From positions 15,967,001 to 16,031,000 of the forward strand of contig OY540813.1 in NCBI GenBank assembly GCA_961205875.1: a stretch of 64,000 bases of DNA. Direction: 5' to 3'. The notes under the pieces were generated by a model, which searched no databases, was not told where the DNA came from, and saw nothing but the letters and a program-made list of their open reading frames with translations. The position numbers and the translations under genes were made by a program. Shown here piece after piece: positions 46,300-58,979 of this stretch (positions are counted from its first letter, which is position 1; every line of letters begins with the position of its first letter). Origin of the DNA: Sialis fuliginosa. Lineage: Eukaryota > Arthropoda > Insecta > Megaloptera > Sialidae.

Positions 46300-49040
46300 T
46301 GTAATGTGCTTTACACTCGCCGCTATGAACTGTAGAGTACATTTTTTACACACTTCTTTTAATTAAGTTTAAGAACTATTAAATGTCAAAATAAAATTAA
46401 TAAAGTTGTAAAACGACCCGAATCATAAAAAAAAACTCATTCTAATATTTATGATCAAATTCAAGGATTAATAAAACGTATTAGTTTTGTATCACATTTC
46501 AAATAAAAAAATTATTTATCGTAATATTAACAGGAGAGTAAATATTTACATATACATATCTGAAATAACCACGAAATAACATTAAAATCCCAATCTACAT
46601 ACCTACTTTATATTACTTTATAAATTCTACACCCGTTAAATTTTTTACAACAATACGGTCACGTCGCGGTGGGTGTAAAGTGAACCAATACTTCTATTAA
46701 AATGTTTTGTCAATATATATAGAAATTTTCTCTCGTTTATACTACAATTATATACCTATAAATTTTTTTATTATATACTATTTTATTTATTTATATACAT
46801 TTACGTACTCTATTAAATAATATAAGACGTATAGTGTACAATTTTTTTGAAAATTTATCCAAACCTGACTAATAAGATGTGACATTGTCTGAGGCCGTTG
46901 TATAGTAATGTGTATGCCAACTTACCATTAATAAGATTAGAATATAATAGATATAAGAAATTGACACTCATATTTTTCATACATTTACATTTATTTTTCT
47001 TAAAATCAGTAAAAAAAACTCAATACACATTTTTAATTAATGACTATAGGTACTGAAAGGTTAAATTACAAGTGCAGATTTTACCTGAACATTATTAATA
47101 AATATTAAATAAGATAGATTGTACAAAAAAATAATGCATATAGGTATATGAGTTATTATAATGTGTAATTCCATGATTTTGTGGTTTCATACATATATAA
47201 CAACATCTAATTACAATAAATTGATATCGATATCATGGTTGAAGTCTTATACTATGTGTTCGTTCATCGTATTTTCTAACGTATTCAATAATATCCATTT
47301 GTATTGTACATAATTTGTTTATTTATAATAAAAAATAAAATATTGCATTGTAAACAAAAACAATTTTATTAACGTATAGATATGAGAAAAAGATGGTATG
47401 ACCGTATCGATAATAATTATAGTAAGTACAACGCATTTAATTGGGTTTTCAATTCTGTACAAGGCAATGAAATCATAAAAACACGATAGAAATTAATATT
47501 CATAAACATATTAAGATCCTACAAGCCACGTGTTTTTGGTTTAAATTTATTTATTTCTTTAATATAAATTACTCACTTTAAATAATAATTCTTTTTCTCG
47601 TATTATAAAAGGTTAGAAACTACTTGTCGATATACAAACTAAATCATCTTACATATTGCTGGGTAGGATATATGTCAAGCACTTAAGTCATGTAGATAGA
47701 GAATATATATTTCATGTCTGGACTCTAAATGTCAAAATAATAAATTTCATAATTTTGTTTGTATCATATGTCTGCTTATAAAAATAAACATTCGTAAGTG
47801 TGTGGTTTACTCATCAGCATATGTTTCTCTACTACTCGTTGATGTAAATTATCGATTAGACGGCTAGATTTTCCTATTCTGTTGTAGGTTGATGAAAATG
47901 TGCGAAATTGTTAGTTTTTAGTACTTCTTGTGTTCGGTGCGTCTTTTGGTTTATTTTTAAATAAAAGATTCTAAGAAAACAATTTATTATCATGCTAAAA
48001 ATGATTAAGTGGGAAGAAAAACATATGTTTATTTTCTCAACAACAATTGGATATAACTAGTTTTATTGTTAATAAAATAGTAATACATGCTTTATAATTT
48101 ATATCCACATTTCATATCATGGAGATGTTATTGTATAAGAATAAAAATATATGGGCGGATATTATGATAACGTCAATAACCAACCACAGAGACAAGGCAA
48201 GACTAGGTTTAGGAAAATCACATGAAAATTTAAGCCTATCTCGTCATGAATAAAACCGAAACAATACATTTTCGGTCTCAACTATTTAACTATTTTTTCA
48301 AAGCGAAACTACAATTATGTTCCAATCAAAAATTAATTCAAAATTTAAAAAGCCTCGTTTTGTCAAAATTTATGAAGCTTCAATAACCATTATTTGCTAA
48401 AATAATAAAAATGTAAACAAATAACAAACCGAAACTATATTCTAAGATGTGTCTATCGTGCAATCTTAAAACTATTTTTAAATATTGAGTTTATTATTAA
48501 CTTTAATGTTTTAAAATAGTAGTAGTAGGTACCTACACAATTTTTTGACGTAGTTTTATTTTAATAGTGACATAAAAAACCTAAACACGAAGTTTTCGTG
48601 TGTTGAAAAGAATAATGTTACTATAAACAACTTTATAATTAAGTCATCATTCGAGCTTAAAATATTTAAATTATATTATTTTACTACGACATTTAAATTT
48701 AGTTTTAATTCATGTTAGTTTTTACTATAACATTGAAATGGATAATAAGAATCTTAGATTTTATCTTATTTTTATTTTCATGCTAAATAAATATTAGTCA
48801 AATTATGTGTCATATAAAATAATATTGTCTGAATTTTATATACATATTTCATCGTTAATGTTGATTATTTTAAATTTCTTACATACATACATGATCAAAA
48901 TAGATATCGTTATTTCAGTACTACTTTAGTTGTTAAATTGTTAAAATTCGTTTCCAAATATTTTGCTTCCTCGCAATATCGAAGATACGAGAAGCTTTGT
49001 GATCGTTTTAGATTCAAAATTTTAAATTGATCTTTCCGTT
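46300..49040. other. AT-rich sequence, nothing recognised
   Basis: Intron-like composition throughout. No exon-like patch longer than about 50 bases, no RNA, no delimited repeat. Confidence 0.5.
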
Positions 49041-49059
49041 TCACATCAAGATAAACACT

Positions 49060-49260
49060 TTTTGTTCCGCGTCTGTCTGTCTGTCCGTCCTTCCGTCCCT
49101 GTGTCTGTCACACGCATACTCATGAACCACTGAACCGATATTATTGAAACTTGGTCGGATGGTTAAGTCTGGCTAGAGGATTTCAATATCATCAAAATCG
49201 TGTGTAAGGGGAAGGGGTGACATCCAAAATGTTTTTAAAGAAGCATTTATTAATATTTTT
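49060..49260. mobile_element. 'gtctgtctgtctgtccgtc' repeat fragment
   Basis: 'cgcgtctgtctgtctgtccg' followed by 'tgaaccactgaaccgatatt' and 'gaaacttggtcggatgg' is a standard lepidopteran repeat. Unlike the 43-kb element it continues into 'atgaaccactgaaccgat'. Truncated, no inverted partner. Confidence 0.6.
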
Positions 49261-49269
49261 TAATTTTTT

Positions 49270-49776
49270 TGAATAATGACGCGTTTGACAATGACATATT
49301 AAAGGCAGATTATATGTTACAACATTTTTTTAATGTATTAATTTACTTCAATGCATTAATGTCTTTTTGAAATTAAATACGGTTATAATATCCAAAGATT
49401 AGATACGGATTTGTCAGTGGAACTTAGTAATCAAAATATTTATGTATTCGATTTACATAATAATTATTTACTACTTCATGTATGATATAAAATACTTGAA
49501 ACAAAAAAAAGTTCTTTTCGATCTTCCATATTCATAAATATCGTTCAAAAGAAAGTACTATATTTCATTGAAACCAAAATTAGTAAATTGCTAAAAATAT
49601 TAGCACCTGAATGACAATACTGAAGATATTGTTCCAGTAATATATTATGAGCTTAAAAATATATTATTATGGTATAAAAAATAGAAATGTAAATATTATA
49701 CATAAAAATAGTATAAACATTTGCTATATAAACATTATAAAATATTGAGAATTAACTATAGGTACTATGGGCTGCA
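49270..49776. other. AT-rich sequence, nothing recognised
   Basis: Plain AT-rich DNA between a repeat fragment and the nuclear-receptor-like motifs that follow. Confidence 0.5.
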
Positions 49777-50298
49777 GAAGTCGTTTGTCACCGTAAAGGT
49801 CAGAATCACTGACAACAGATTTGAAATATTAAGAGAAAACACATCGGTTATCTTTTTGTAGGGCGGAGCTTATATAGTTACATCATTTTAAATAAAAATA
49901 CAAATATACGTCTATTTCATTAATTAATTTTATATCAAGTTTAACATATTTAAATACTAAAATTCGGAATATCAAATATTTATTTCCACAAAATTTACAT
50001 ACTTATACAATTTTCAATAGATTACATAATAATTTAATCGCACAAGTATATATGAATAGTTTAAACGAAGAGTTAATACTTATTTATCTAGCAAATGAGT
50101 TTTAAAATATATGTCTTTGTTTGGTACATGAAGAAATGATTTAAATATCATACCTATTAATTAAATGGGAGGAGCTTACTAAGTCTGTGATACGCGAGTT
50201 TGATTGAAAACTGGTCGACCACTTCTGCATGCGACTCTATCTAATCATAGAGTACTATTCATCAAGACAATGATAATATAAAGTAGAAATAGAAAATG

Positions 50299-50313
50299 TG
50301 ACCGCAAAGGTCA
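50299..50313. promoter_or_regulatory. TGACC-N5-GGTCA everted nuclear-receptor-like site
   Basis: TGACCGCAAAGGTCA contains AAAGGTCA, the NBRE recognised by NR4A/HR38-type receptors, plus a second half-site in everted orientation. A related motif, CACCGTAAAGGTCA, occurs about 510 bases upstream near 49789-49802. Neighbouring sequence (50200-50500) is less AT-rich and CpG-containing. Function is inferred only. Confidence 0.25.
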
Positions 50314-50584
50314 CAGTGCGACAGTGGCGCCTCTATCGCCCACACAAATGTGAGTCTATGAGGAGATTTTTTTTCATACCTCCTACGTTGATTACTTTGA
50401 ACTATTGCAATGACGACAATATGAATCACTAGCGCACAGTAACATATGAGTCTGTATGCATGTCTTCCTTTTAGGTGCCAATATGGCGCGACAAACTTAT
50501 CTTCAGAGATGTAAGAAACTGCAAAATAGTTACATTTTATTGTTATTTTACATTATATTACATTTTATAGTTAATTAAAACCGA

Positions 50585-50696
50585 AACGATAACTTATCTA
50601 TCAATATTTACAAATGAATATTAAAAAAATATCAATATTTTTTTTCATTCATTATTTGTAAATAACTGGAAAATATTGATAGTAAGTAATATCGTT
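50585..50696. mobile_element. 112-bp hairpin MITE
   Basis: 'aacgataacttatctatcaa' then 'tattt' pairs with 'aatattgatagtaagtaata' then 'tcgtt'. Inner 'tttacaaatgaat' pairs with 'attatttgtaaa'. The loop is an AT-rich tract. Minimal foldback repeat. Confidence 0.65.
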
Positions 50697-50699
50697 CTT

Positions 50700-51477
50700 T
50701 TTTATCAGCTATGAAAATTGCTAAAAATTACTTTACTTATTAAAAATACAAAACAATAAATTTTTTTTTTTAAATATGACAGTTGCAAGTAGTTCATGGT
50801 AAATCCTGCTCCTTAATACCTATAATTTATTTATGTGCAATTAACTCGTTAAAATACATTAATAGCAACAAAACGAAAATAATAGTATTAAACTATAATT
50901 AAATAAAGTATAAAATTTAGTTAATGTAAAAAAAGTTTTTTAAGACAACTTTTTAATAGAAATTCATGGAAAACAACGCCTGTTTATTACAGTTTAATAG
51001 TTAAGAATCAAAACATACAGTCCACGTTCCGCAGAAGTTGGACCACCAAGTTTAAACGATTATAAAAATTAAACTAACCAATTTCGTTCTTGTCCTATAT
51101 AATCACTTCACTGCCTGGCATAGTTACATATTCTGTAAACATTAATATTAAACCTCACAAGTCGTTTAAATACCTAACCTCACTACATATTGAACATGAA
51201 GTGTGCGATGCACACATGTTTTCTGTGGGACATGAAACCAATATGGTATGAATTAATGTAATAGGTACTTTTAATATTACAAGTGCATTTAAAAGACATG
51301 TTACAAAGAAGTAGATAGTATGTGTAAAATGTATTAATGTAAAATTATAATTAACATAATATATTAACTATAATATGTCAGTATTTCTGTTTTAATTAAC
51401 ATTTGTATTTAATCTACGTTGCTTCGTAATATTATTTAATTAAAGCTTTAAATTCATAATACTATTAAAGTTGTACA
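50700..51477. other. AT-rich sequence, nothing recognised
   Basis: No exon or repeat ends; 51000-51250 is slightly less AT-rich without further signal. Confidence 0.5.
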
Positions 51478-52206
51478 TACCGGATGTTTTTTAAAGGCTT
51501 TCCAGTGGATTATTTCCAAAATAACGAATTTTCAGAAAAAAATGTTTCATACAAAAGTTTCATGGTTTTAAGGGGGCTAAATATTGACATTATGTGGTGA
51601 CCTTAGAAAAGTCATTTTGATGAGTTTTCAGGTTCAACTGTTGCAGATTCGTAATTTAAGAGATAAATAAAACAACTTTTGTTAGAAATATTTTTTCTTA
51701 AAATGTCCATTATTTATGATAAGGAGTAAACCTAAGAGAAATTTCTGGATTTCCCATAATTTTTTACTCGAAAATTACTAGTTACTAAAAAATAATCGCA
51801 AAAGATAAAAGAGCTTAGATTTAAGAATCTCAGATTATTTTTTTTAATTTGTAGTTTTTTCAGAATTTTTTCATTATTTCTCCTAGAATTCTTGCTTAGT
51901 TCTAAGTATTTTTTTAATTATGTGATTTTTTTTTAAAGTTTATAGTTTAAGAGTAAAAATCCAGAAAGTTCTCTTTGGTTTGCTCCATATCATAAAAAAT
52001 TGACATTTTTAGAAAAAATGTTTCAAACAAAAGTTGTTTATTTTATCTCTTTAATTAGGAATCTGCAATAAAAAATATAGGTTTAGATTTGAAGAAGAAA
52101 AGTTGAACCTGAAAATCCATCAAAGTTAAATTTAGCGCACTCGAAATCATGAAATTCGTTATTTTGGAAATAATCCACTGGAAAGTCTTTAAAAAAACAC
52201 CTGGTA
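51478..52206. mobile_element. 729-bp long-TIR foldback element (TACCGGATGTTTTTT ends)
   Basis: The left 'taccggatgttttttaaagg' inversely matches the right 'ctttaaaaaaacacctggta'. 'ctttccagtggattatttcc' pairs exactly with 'ggaaataatccactggaaag'. Arms continue imperfectly for about 300 bases ('gttcaact', 'ctgcagattc', 'ttatcataa'). The terminus is a variant of the CAGGnTGTTT type also seen at 57313. Non-coding. Confidence 0.85.
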
Positions 52207-52209
52207 TAT

Positions 52210-53720
52210 TATTATACATTTTACCTTTTTTAAATAAGGAAACAAAAAATAATTTAATTTTGTAAAATGATTATCAAAACTTTAATTATAATAAAGGTAT
52301 AAATTAATTCAAAGTTATAACAGCAGTCATCAAAATGTCGATCACGAGCGACCGATAATTTACGACGGTATTTTCTACTGCTTGTTTGAGAAATAGTTTT
52401 ACTAGAATCTAATGTTCAAATTTCCTTTTCTAATACTAGTCAATACATAAAATGATAAACTTGCTTTACTATGTGTAGTTTACCTGATAATTTAAATTTT
52501 TAAAAGCTCCCACGTTTATTGAGTTAGGCGATCACTAACCGCTTGATATAGTATAATTAAAAATGATGATGGAGGAATTGAAAACGTTATAAGTGCTTAA
52601 TTAAATTCCAAAATCAAGTACTTCCTCGTCTTGAGTCGTTAAAATTCAAAACCGCACGATCTCTTAATGCTACTCTTTGAAACACCATAATCATTGTAAT
52701 TCTTCAATTGTTACATAGAGTTGCGTGCTTTATACTTCGATTGTTTAAAATTGGATAACTTCATATACATGTTTCAAACAAAAGAAAGGTTATCTGTGCT
52801 TGTACTTATATAGTACATGAACTATGGGGAACGTAAGAAACCGTTGTTGGTACACCTGCAATGGATAAAGGGCTCAGATTACTCCGAAAATTTAAGATAA
52901 CATGTATAAAAATGTTCATATCTACTTTAATATATTGATATAATAATATTTAAATTTATTTTCGTTTAATATGTCCCAAAATAATTGATAATGACCTTTA
53001 ATTTCTCAATAGATCTATAAAACTTTAAGAAATATTTGACAAAACAGTTTTTTAGGTCATTTTCGAAGGGAAAGCTCCTCTCTTAGTAGTGTAAACTTAA
53101 TTTTTATTTTAATGTACATGCATAAATCTTATACATAAGTCCTGAAAGCTTTGATTGGATTTTATTTTTTAATTTTTTTTACTTTTTTCTGCGCACTGGA
53201 CTATTATTAAGAGCTTAGAGCAATTCATCATATCAAAAGAAAATGCCGGTTATGACTCAGTAAATATCGATTTAAATAAATAAAGCCGTCAAAGGTTCTG
53301 TTCACTGAACACAATTTATTGAACGAGAAAGATATTTTGACTTGATTATAATTTTAAATTGAAATTACTGATAAAATAGCAATATTTACTTATACATAGC
53401 AATCTACACATTACTTTACAGTACCACTATTACATTAACTATCATAACATAATTATATCTGCATACTTGCTCAGCAGCCAATCCACAAAGTTGTAAATTG
53501 AAACGACATGAGGACATTCTACATGTTTATGCACATACATATGTATAAATTAAATATATGTACTGCACAGTAGAAGAAGAATTTATAGTAAAATTCTTGA
53601 ATTTGTAAGAGACTATTTATTATAATTTTTAATATACCTATCTTATTTAAATTGATCTCAAAAACTAGATAGGTACTGTACAATATTAGGTCATTGTTCC
53701 AGAAATAATTTTATTTTGAA
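52210..53720. other. AT-rich sequence, nothing firmly recognised
   Basis: 52325-52380 ('gtcgatcacgagcgaccgat') is slightly CpG-rich. Otherwise intron-like. No frames with domains. Confidence 0.45.
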
Positions 53721-53734
53721 AAAAAAATTATCAG

Positions 53735-54260
53735 GAATTTGAACCTGAACCTGATCTTGAAACCGAAACCCGAAAAAACCCGTAAATGAACCCAAATCCG
53801 AACTTTTTCATGGATAATCGGTAACCATATATTTTTAAAAGGTTATTACATAATATATATTTTTCTCCAATGATTTTTATTATATTATAAAATGTACTAA
53901 CTGGAAATCTGTTTCAATTTTATGGTACGATCAAGTCCACTACTAAAATTTACATATTTGTTACTTTCTTTTTTATTTAATTCTATAATTGAATTACATT
54001 TCAATTTGCAAAAAAAATCTAAAAAATAGAGATTTCAATCTTCAAAATATAATTTTATTTTTTGTCATATTATAATGGCTAATAAATATTAATATTTTTT
54101 CTTCTTCAGGAAATGTTTTATTTGTTTATTTTTTTTTTTCAAACAAAATAATTTTCTTTCAATTACAAACTTGACTCCGAACCCGAACCTGAACCCTTTA
54201 AAAGTAACGGTTTTTGAACCCAAATAGTTTACACCAAAATGTATATTTGAACCCGAACCA
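53735..54260. repeat. 'gaacccgaacctgaaccc' degenerate repeat block
   Basis: Two clusters of GAACC/GAACCC words (53745-53815 and 54170-54260) flank an AT-rich centre. They are in the same orientation rather than inverted. Likely body of a decayed insect transposon related in style to the 26860-27020 block. Confidence 0.4.
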
Positions 54261-54728
54261 TAAATAAATTTCGGTCTTTAATTTTAATTATCATTAAATG
54301 ACCACATATATTTAACAATATCGTTTACATTCTTTACATTTCTAAAATTAAAATATAAAACCCAGAAACAGAAAAATTGATAAAAGCGAAACCCGATTAC
54401 GTCATATAGATAAATTTAGAAAGAGGTTGTTATCAGGTTTCCGTGTGCAATTTCATCAAGTGGAAGAATTTCCTAAAAGGATCACAGATAATTTCACCAA
54501 AACAAATCATCGAGCAGTGCAATCCACTTGTTTGTAAACAAAATTTACTGATAAGTGTACTGTTTGTATTAAAATAGGTCAATTTAATATAGATCACTGA
54601 TCAACACGAGAATTGGGTAAAGGAAACCTTTTGTAGCTTGTTTATCAAGTGTAAACAACGTGCTAAAGATATTCGCAAAACGGTTGTATTTATTGACAAC
54701 AATTTTGACTTAATGCTATTTATGTAAC

Positions 54729-54740
54729 TGACCTTGACCT
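54729..54740 (-). promoter_or_regulatory. Nuclear receptor DR0 site AGGTCAAGGTCA
   Basis: The + strand TGACCTTGACCT is, on the minus strand, two directly adjacent AGGTCA half-sites and includes TCAAGGTCA, the extended half-site preferred by FTZ-F1/ERR-type receptors. It lies 15 bases outside the foldback element at 54756. The 54420-54720 flank also holds two GTAAACA forkhead-like words (54534 and about 54651). Activity is inferred. Confidence 0.3.
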
Positions 54741-54755
54741 ATATATTATAGTCTT

Positions 54756-55641
54756 AAGATGTGTCAAAAAAAAATTTTTTTTTCGCTCTCATAACGAAAA
54801 TAATTATTTTATGACCTTAAAGTAATCCTTGCCGAAGAATTACCCTGCAGTTCAATTTTAAGAGGTGTCGCAAGAGGGGTTCCGTTTTCCATTTAAATAA
54901 CATTGAAAAATTATTCATTAGTACTAAAGTTGATATAACTGATTCATGATAGTGGATAAAAAAAATTAAGGACGTCATTTTGTAGAGAATAAAATTATTT
55001 TCGAATAATGCCAGTTGTCAGCTGGGTCATTCTTTTGGCGATAGCACAGTGTGCGATTTCAAAGTATCATCGGGGTATTTTACTTTATTATATTCGAGTT
55101 TCCGACGCTGATCCATATGCTGTATGTACGTTGGCGTCGGAAACAAGAAAAAGTGTAATGTTGTTAGAGAAACAAATGAATTTTTCAAGTAAAATGCTGA
55201 TTTTTATAAAAAAATATTTAAAACACTTATAAGTTTCAACTCATTACATTTACACTTATACCTACCTCTATAGACTATTTTTATAGAAAATTAAATTTCC
55301 CATAAAATTAACATTTATTAACTTATCCTTATAAAAAACATTAGTTTATTGTTATCTGTGAAAACCTTTTAGACGTTTATTTTAACAAATAAATCACTTA
55401 GAATGACTGTAACTTTTTATATATATTTAATATAACTTTTTTTTGATACCTTAAAAAAATTTCAACAGTTCATGAATCAGTAATACCAACTTTAGTATTA
55501 AAGAATCATTTCCCCATGTCATTTAAATGGAAAACGGGACTAAAATTAAACTACAGGGTAATCCTTCGGCGAGGATTTATTTTAGGTCATAAACTAACTT
55601 ATTTCGTAACGAGAGCGAATGTTCATTTTTTGACCATCCCT
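54756..55641. mobile_element. 886-bp long-TIR element with a central unique segment
   Basis: Arms at 54756-54975 and 55440-55641 pair over ~210 bases. 'gaagaattaccctgcagttc' matches the inverse of 'aaactacagggtaatccttc', 'ttttatgacctta' pairs with 'taggtcataaa', and 'ccatttaaat' with 'atttaaatgg'. 'tactaaagttgatataactg' also pairs with its inverse. The 460-bp centre is not part of the repeat and contains the open frame at 55008-55232. Confidence 0.8.
55008..55232 (+). CDS. Signal-peptide-like ORF inside the long-TIR element, unidentified
   Basis: The 74-codon frame opens M-P-V-V-S-W-V-I-L-L-A-I-A-Q-C-A, a good secretory signal core with small residues at a possible cleavage site near residue 16-18. 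The middle (C-T-L-A-S-E-T-R-K) has better codon complexity than surrounding AT-rich DNA; the last 20 residues are lysine/isoleucine-rich and look non-coding. A perfect 11-bp inverted pair, GTTTCCGACGC and GCGTCGGAAAC (55099-55109, 55132-55142), lies inside. No family recognised. It could be a captured first exon, with the true exon ending before the AT-rich tail, or chance. Confidence 0.25.
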   Translation: MPVVSWVILLAIAQCAISKYHRGILLYYIRVSDADPYAVCTLASETRKSVMLLEKQMNFSSKMLIFIKKYLKHL

Positions 55642-55649
55642 AAATTAGT

Positions 55650-57310
55650 CATACATTTAGCGATTGAATTAATTTAATAATAATAATAATATTTTTGAGT
55701 ATAATATCTTATTGAGTCCTGGTGGTGTATACCATGATTGATTACATTTATTTAATAAATTTTCAATTTTAATACCAGTTAAAAGAATTTTTTTTAATTT
55801 TTATAAAAAATTAACCATCTTTAAAAACACAATTACAATATTTTATATTTATAAAATGAAGTCTAATGCAAAATCAAGTAATTAGGAAGCTCAGCTTTAC
55901 ATATTTACATTAACACGTTTCACACATTACGGAAAGTCCATGATATATTAACAAAATAAATTACAAAATACAATTAAGTTGTATTTAATTAAACATGCGA
56001 CGCAAACGTTCCGACGTTAATGAATACAAACAGTTTATATTTCTTCAAGCGTTCCATGATTTAACACTAATAGCTGCAAGTGAATATTACAAGTTACAAG
56101 ATCATCAATTCCTTTTATTGATTCACATTTGATGTATTGTTTTATTTAATATTTTAATTTCGATATTAAGATCGATAAAAATCATTGATATAATAATATT
56201 CGTATATTTATCAAACGTGTTTCAATTAATATTTATGAATCAATTATACCTGTATGTGAGAGCATAACATTATAATTTATGTATTATTGCTTTCAATTTA
56301 AAAAATGTTTTATATTACAGAATAATAATATAGATTATACAGATGTGTTCAACTAACTGATTTTGTATTCTGTGGATCAAGAGCGGTGGTTCTCATTTTT
56401 TTTTAATTTCAGGCAATTTACCCCCATTTTACTAGCATGAGTAAGAATTATTTCACCTCCTCCCCCTACTCCCACCACAACTTTTCTTTATTTATCTACT
56501 GCAATATCTGATGAAATGTTAGCTTGGATGACGAACCTAAAACAACGCGATTTACATTTAAGTAAAATATAAAGATAGCTTCGAGAGGAAAATACGTCAT
56601 CTGGGGTGCCCAAATGTGGAGATGGGGAATTATGTGCTCAATTATAACAAATGTAGCTTCGTAACTCGGTGCAAGAAGGAAAGCACGTCGTTTGGGTTGC
56701 CCAAGGTAATGAGGCAACTTATGTATTTACTAACCTTTGGTTTACACTCAGAAGCCAGTAGCAATATTGCTTGCAGACTTTTGATTGTAAATAATAATAC
56801 TAATTAGATGGAGTAGTTGACCCCTTGAATTTATTTTTGGCTAAATGTTGAAACTTAACCTTTATAAGGATAAGCTGTACTATAATGCTCTATCGAGTAA
56901 TCGGATCTGGGTGGAAAACTTAGAAAAGCAGCCAGACAGCATTGTAGGCGCCGTATTTAGGGGGTTCAAAAAACAGACATGAATCATAGAAACTCTTGCG
57001 TCACTTACATATTTTAATCTGGAATTTAATACACATTATGTCATTTACGCCACAAATAGAAAATGGACACAGGCCACACCGAAAAATATATATCAAGGTG
57101 TTGGTATATATTCATATATCACAACTCGCTCTTACAAACGTGCAACGTGTATAGTTTCTAGTTCGATTAATTTTTTCATGCACTATTTCGATAGTTATTC
57201 GGTCTTTATAGGTGGATTCTAAAATTTCGTATGACTTTTTATGACCAGTGACAACCCCGATGGCTTTAACAACAATTATGTTGAACATTTTAATATAAGC
57301 CTATTTACCT
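55650..57310. other. AT-rich sequence, then repeat fragments
   Basis: 55650-56370 is AT-rich with nothing recognised. 56385-56480 ('gagcggtggttctcattttt', 'cacctcctccccctactccc') resembles one end of a hAT MITE. 56585-56770 repeats the 'aaaatacgtcatctggggtg ... gaggcaacttatgtattta' segment found at 8265-8330. Frames on both strands at 56496-56807 come from this repeat. Confidence 0.45.
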
Positions 57311-57312
57311 AT

Positions 57313-57945
57313 ACATATACAGGATGTCTCGTAAACATACCAACAAACCTTGCTCAAAAACAATGGATTTTGATTTTTGGTTGAAATTTTCTGTAATTTG
57401 GGAAAATGATACTTCAAAGTATACTGATCAAAAGTTGTAATGGGTGTAACCTACGAAAATCCATAATTTCGACTCCAGAGGGTATCCAAACATTCTATGT
57501 TCATATTTATTTTTATGTTTATCTCCTAAAGTGACCAAATAGATCATTTTTAGAAACTTTTGCAATAGATCATTTTTAGAAACTTTTGCAAAGGATGAAA
57601 AATGTCTTTGTATTCATTGGCTAATTCGAAGCATTTTTTATTCTTTGCAATTTTTTCTTAAAATTAACCCTTTAGGAGAAAAAAAAAATAAAATAAACAT
57701 AAAATGTTTGGGTGCCCTCTGGAGCAGAAATTATAGATTTTTCGTACGTTGCGCTCTTTACAACTTTTGAACAGCACACTTTGATCTATAATTTTCACAA
57801 AAATTTTCAACCAAAAAGTAAAATTCAATGCTTTTGTGCGAGATCTTTTCTTTTGTTCTACTGCTAAAACAGCTCATTTGCTGATATAGGTTTATTAACA
57901 AAAAGTTCTTGATAAGTTTGTCGGTATATTTACGGGATATATGTA
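57313..57945. mobile_element. 633-bp long-TIR element (ACAGGATGTCTCGTAAAC ends)
   Basis: The left 'acatatacaggatgtctcgt' inversely matches the right 'tttacgggatatatgt'. Inner sequences 'ttttggttgaaattttctgt' and 'aaaattttcaaccaaaaa' pair, as do 'cagagggtatccaaacattc' and 'atgtttgggtgccctctgga'. A ~50-bp segment near 57845-57900 interrupts the right arm. A duplicated 'agatcatttttagaaacttt' lies at about 57541-57590. Non-coding. Confidence 0.8.
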
Positions 57946-57949
57946 TTGG

Positions 57950-58840
57950 TTAATATAATTAAAAACTATTTTTCCTACTAGCTTGCAATATAATGTTAAT
58001 TTTTGAAAATTTATGTATCCACTGATTCAGTCATCATTATTGTTTTTTTAATTTTATTTTTTAACTGACGTTTACTTTTTTTCATTTCAGTTTTGATTTA
58101 ACAAAATGACAAATTAAATATTTCAACAAAGAAAATTGCGTCTAATGTCTAATAGTCCAATGAATATTCCATTTAACATGTCTAGTGTTAGTTAAGAAGT
58201 GAATTGCGTTCAATATCACACACCTACACAAACAATTACAAAGTTTAACCGGTTACTGGATGATCTCTCATACATTCATCAATCATTTAACACTACGATA
58301 GCAGCTAATACATACATACGTGTAGTGTATATGTATACTGTATATGAGTATGTACGTTGTTGCGCAATTGTAAAGCAACTTTTTATTGGATTATTTATGC
58401 ATTAATATTATATAAAATTGTATGTTATCTATATAATTTATAAATTGTTTCAGTATTTGTATCAGCTTTATAATATACAACATATCCATTTTTCACTCAT
58501 AAAAGTAAAAGATTTATATTTTTTAAACTTATTATTTTATTAAAATATTTAAAAATTGTATTGATTTCAAATATGACATTCGTTGGTGTTTTTTGGGTAG
58601 TTTTAAGCACGCAATATTTTATATATACTTTGAGCATTAAATATACTCTATTTGAGCAATAACATTTTGAATTCTGGGCATTATACTAAACATAAAGTGT
58701 GACATTAAAAATATTTTTTTAGCAATAACATTTTTTTTGTGCATTAAAATTTTATTTTGCGCAATAATATTTGCGTTCATTATTATTGTGTAGTTTAATT
58801 TGTTTTAATTTTATAATTTTTATTTTCGGGGCTGGGTCTT
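57950..58840. other. AT-rich sequence, nothing recognised
   Basis: Repeated words such as 'gcaataacattt' and 'gcattaaaatttt' near 58650-58780 suggest local slippage. The frame 58199-58405 has no domain. Confidence 0.45.
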
Positions 58841-58975
58841 CCAATAGCCACCCCCCCCCCCCCCCAAATAAAATAAAATAAAATAATTGTATTATTGAAT
58901 TTGCTTTAATTTCATAACTTTTAATTTTTTGGGGTGAGGGGATGTTCCATTACCACCCCCCAAATAAAATAAGGT
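58841..58975 (+). repeat. Imperfect tandem repeat with C tracts
   Basis: Two units of about 120 bp, each ending in a C tract followed by 'aaataaaataa' and containing 'tttgntttaatttnataant'-type text and 'cttccaatagccaccccc' versus 'gttccattaccacccccc'. The first C tract (58850-58864) is 15 bases long. Confidence 0.6.
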
Positions 58976-58979
58976 AAAC

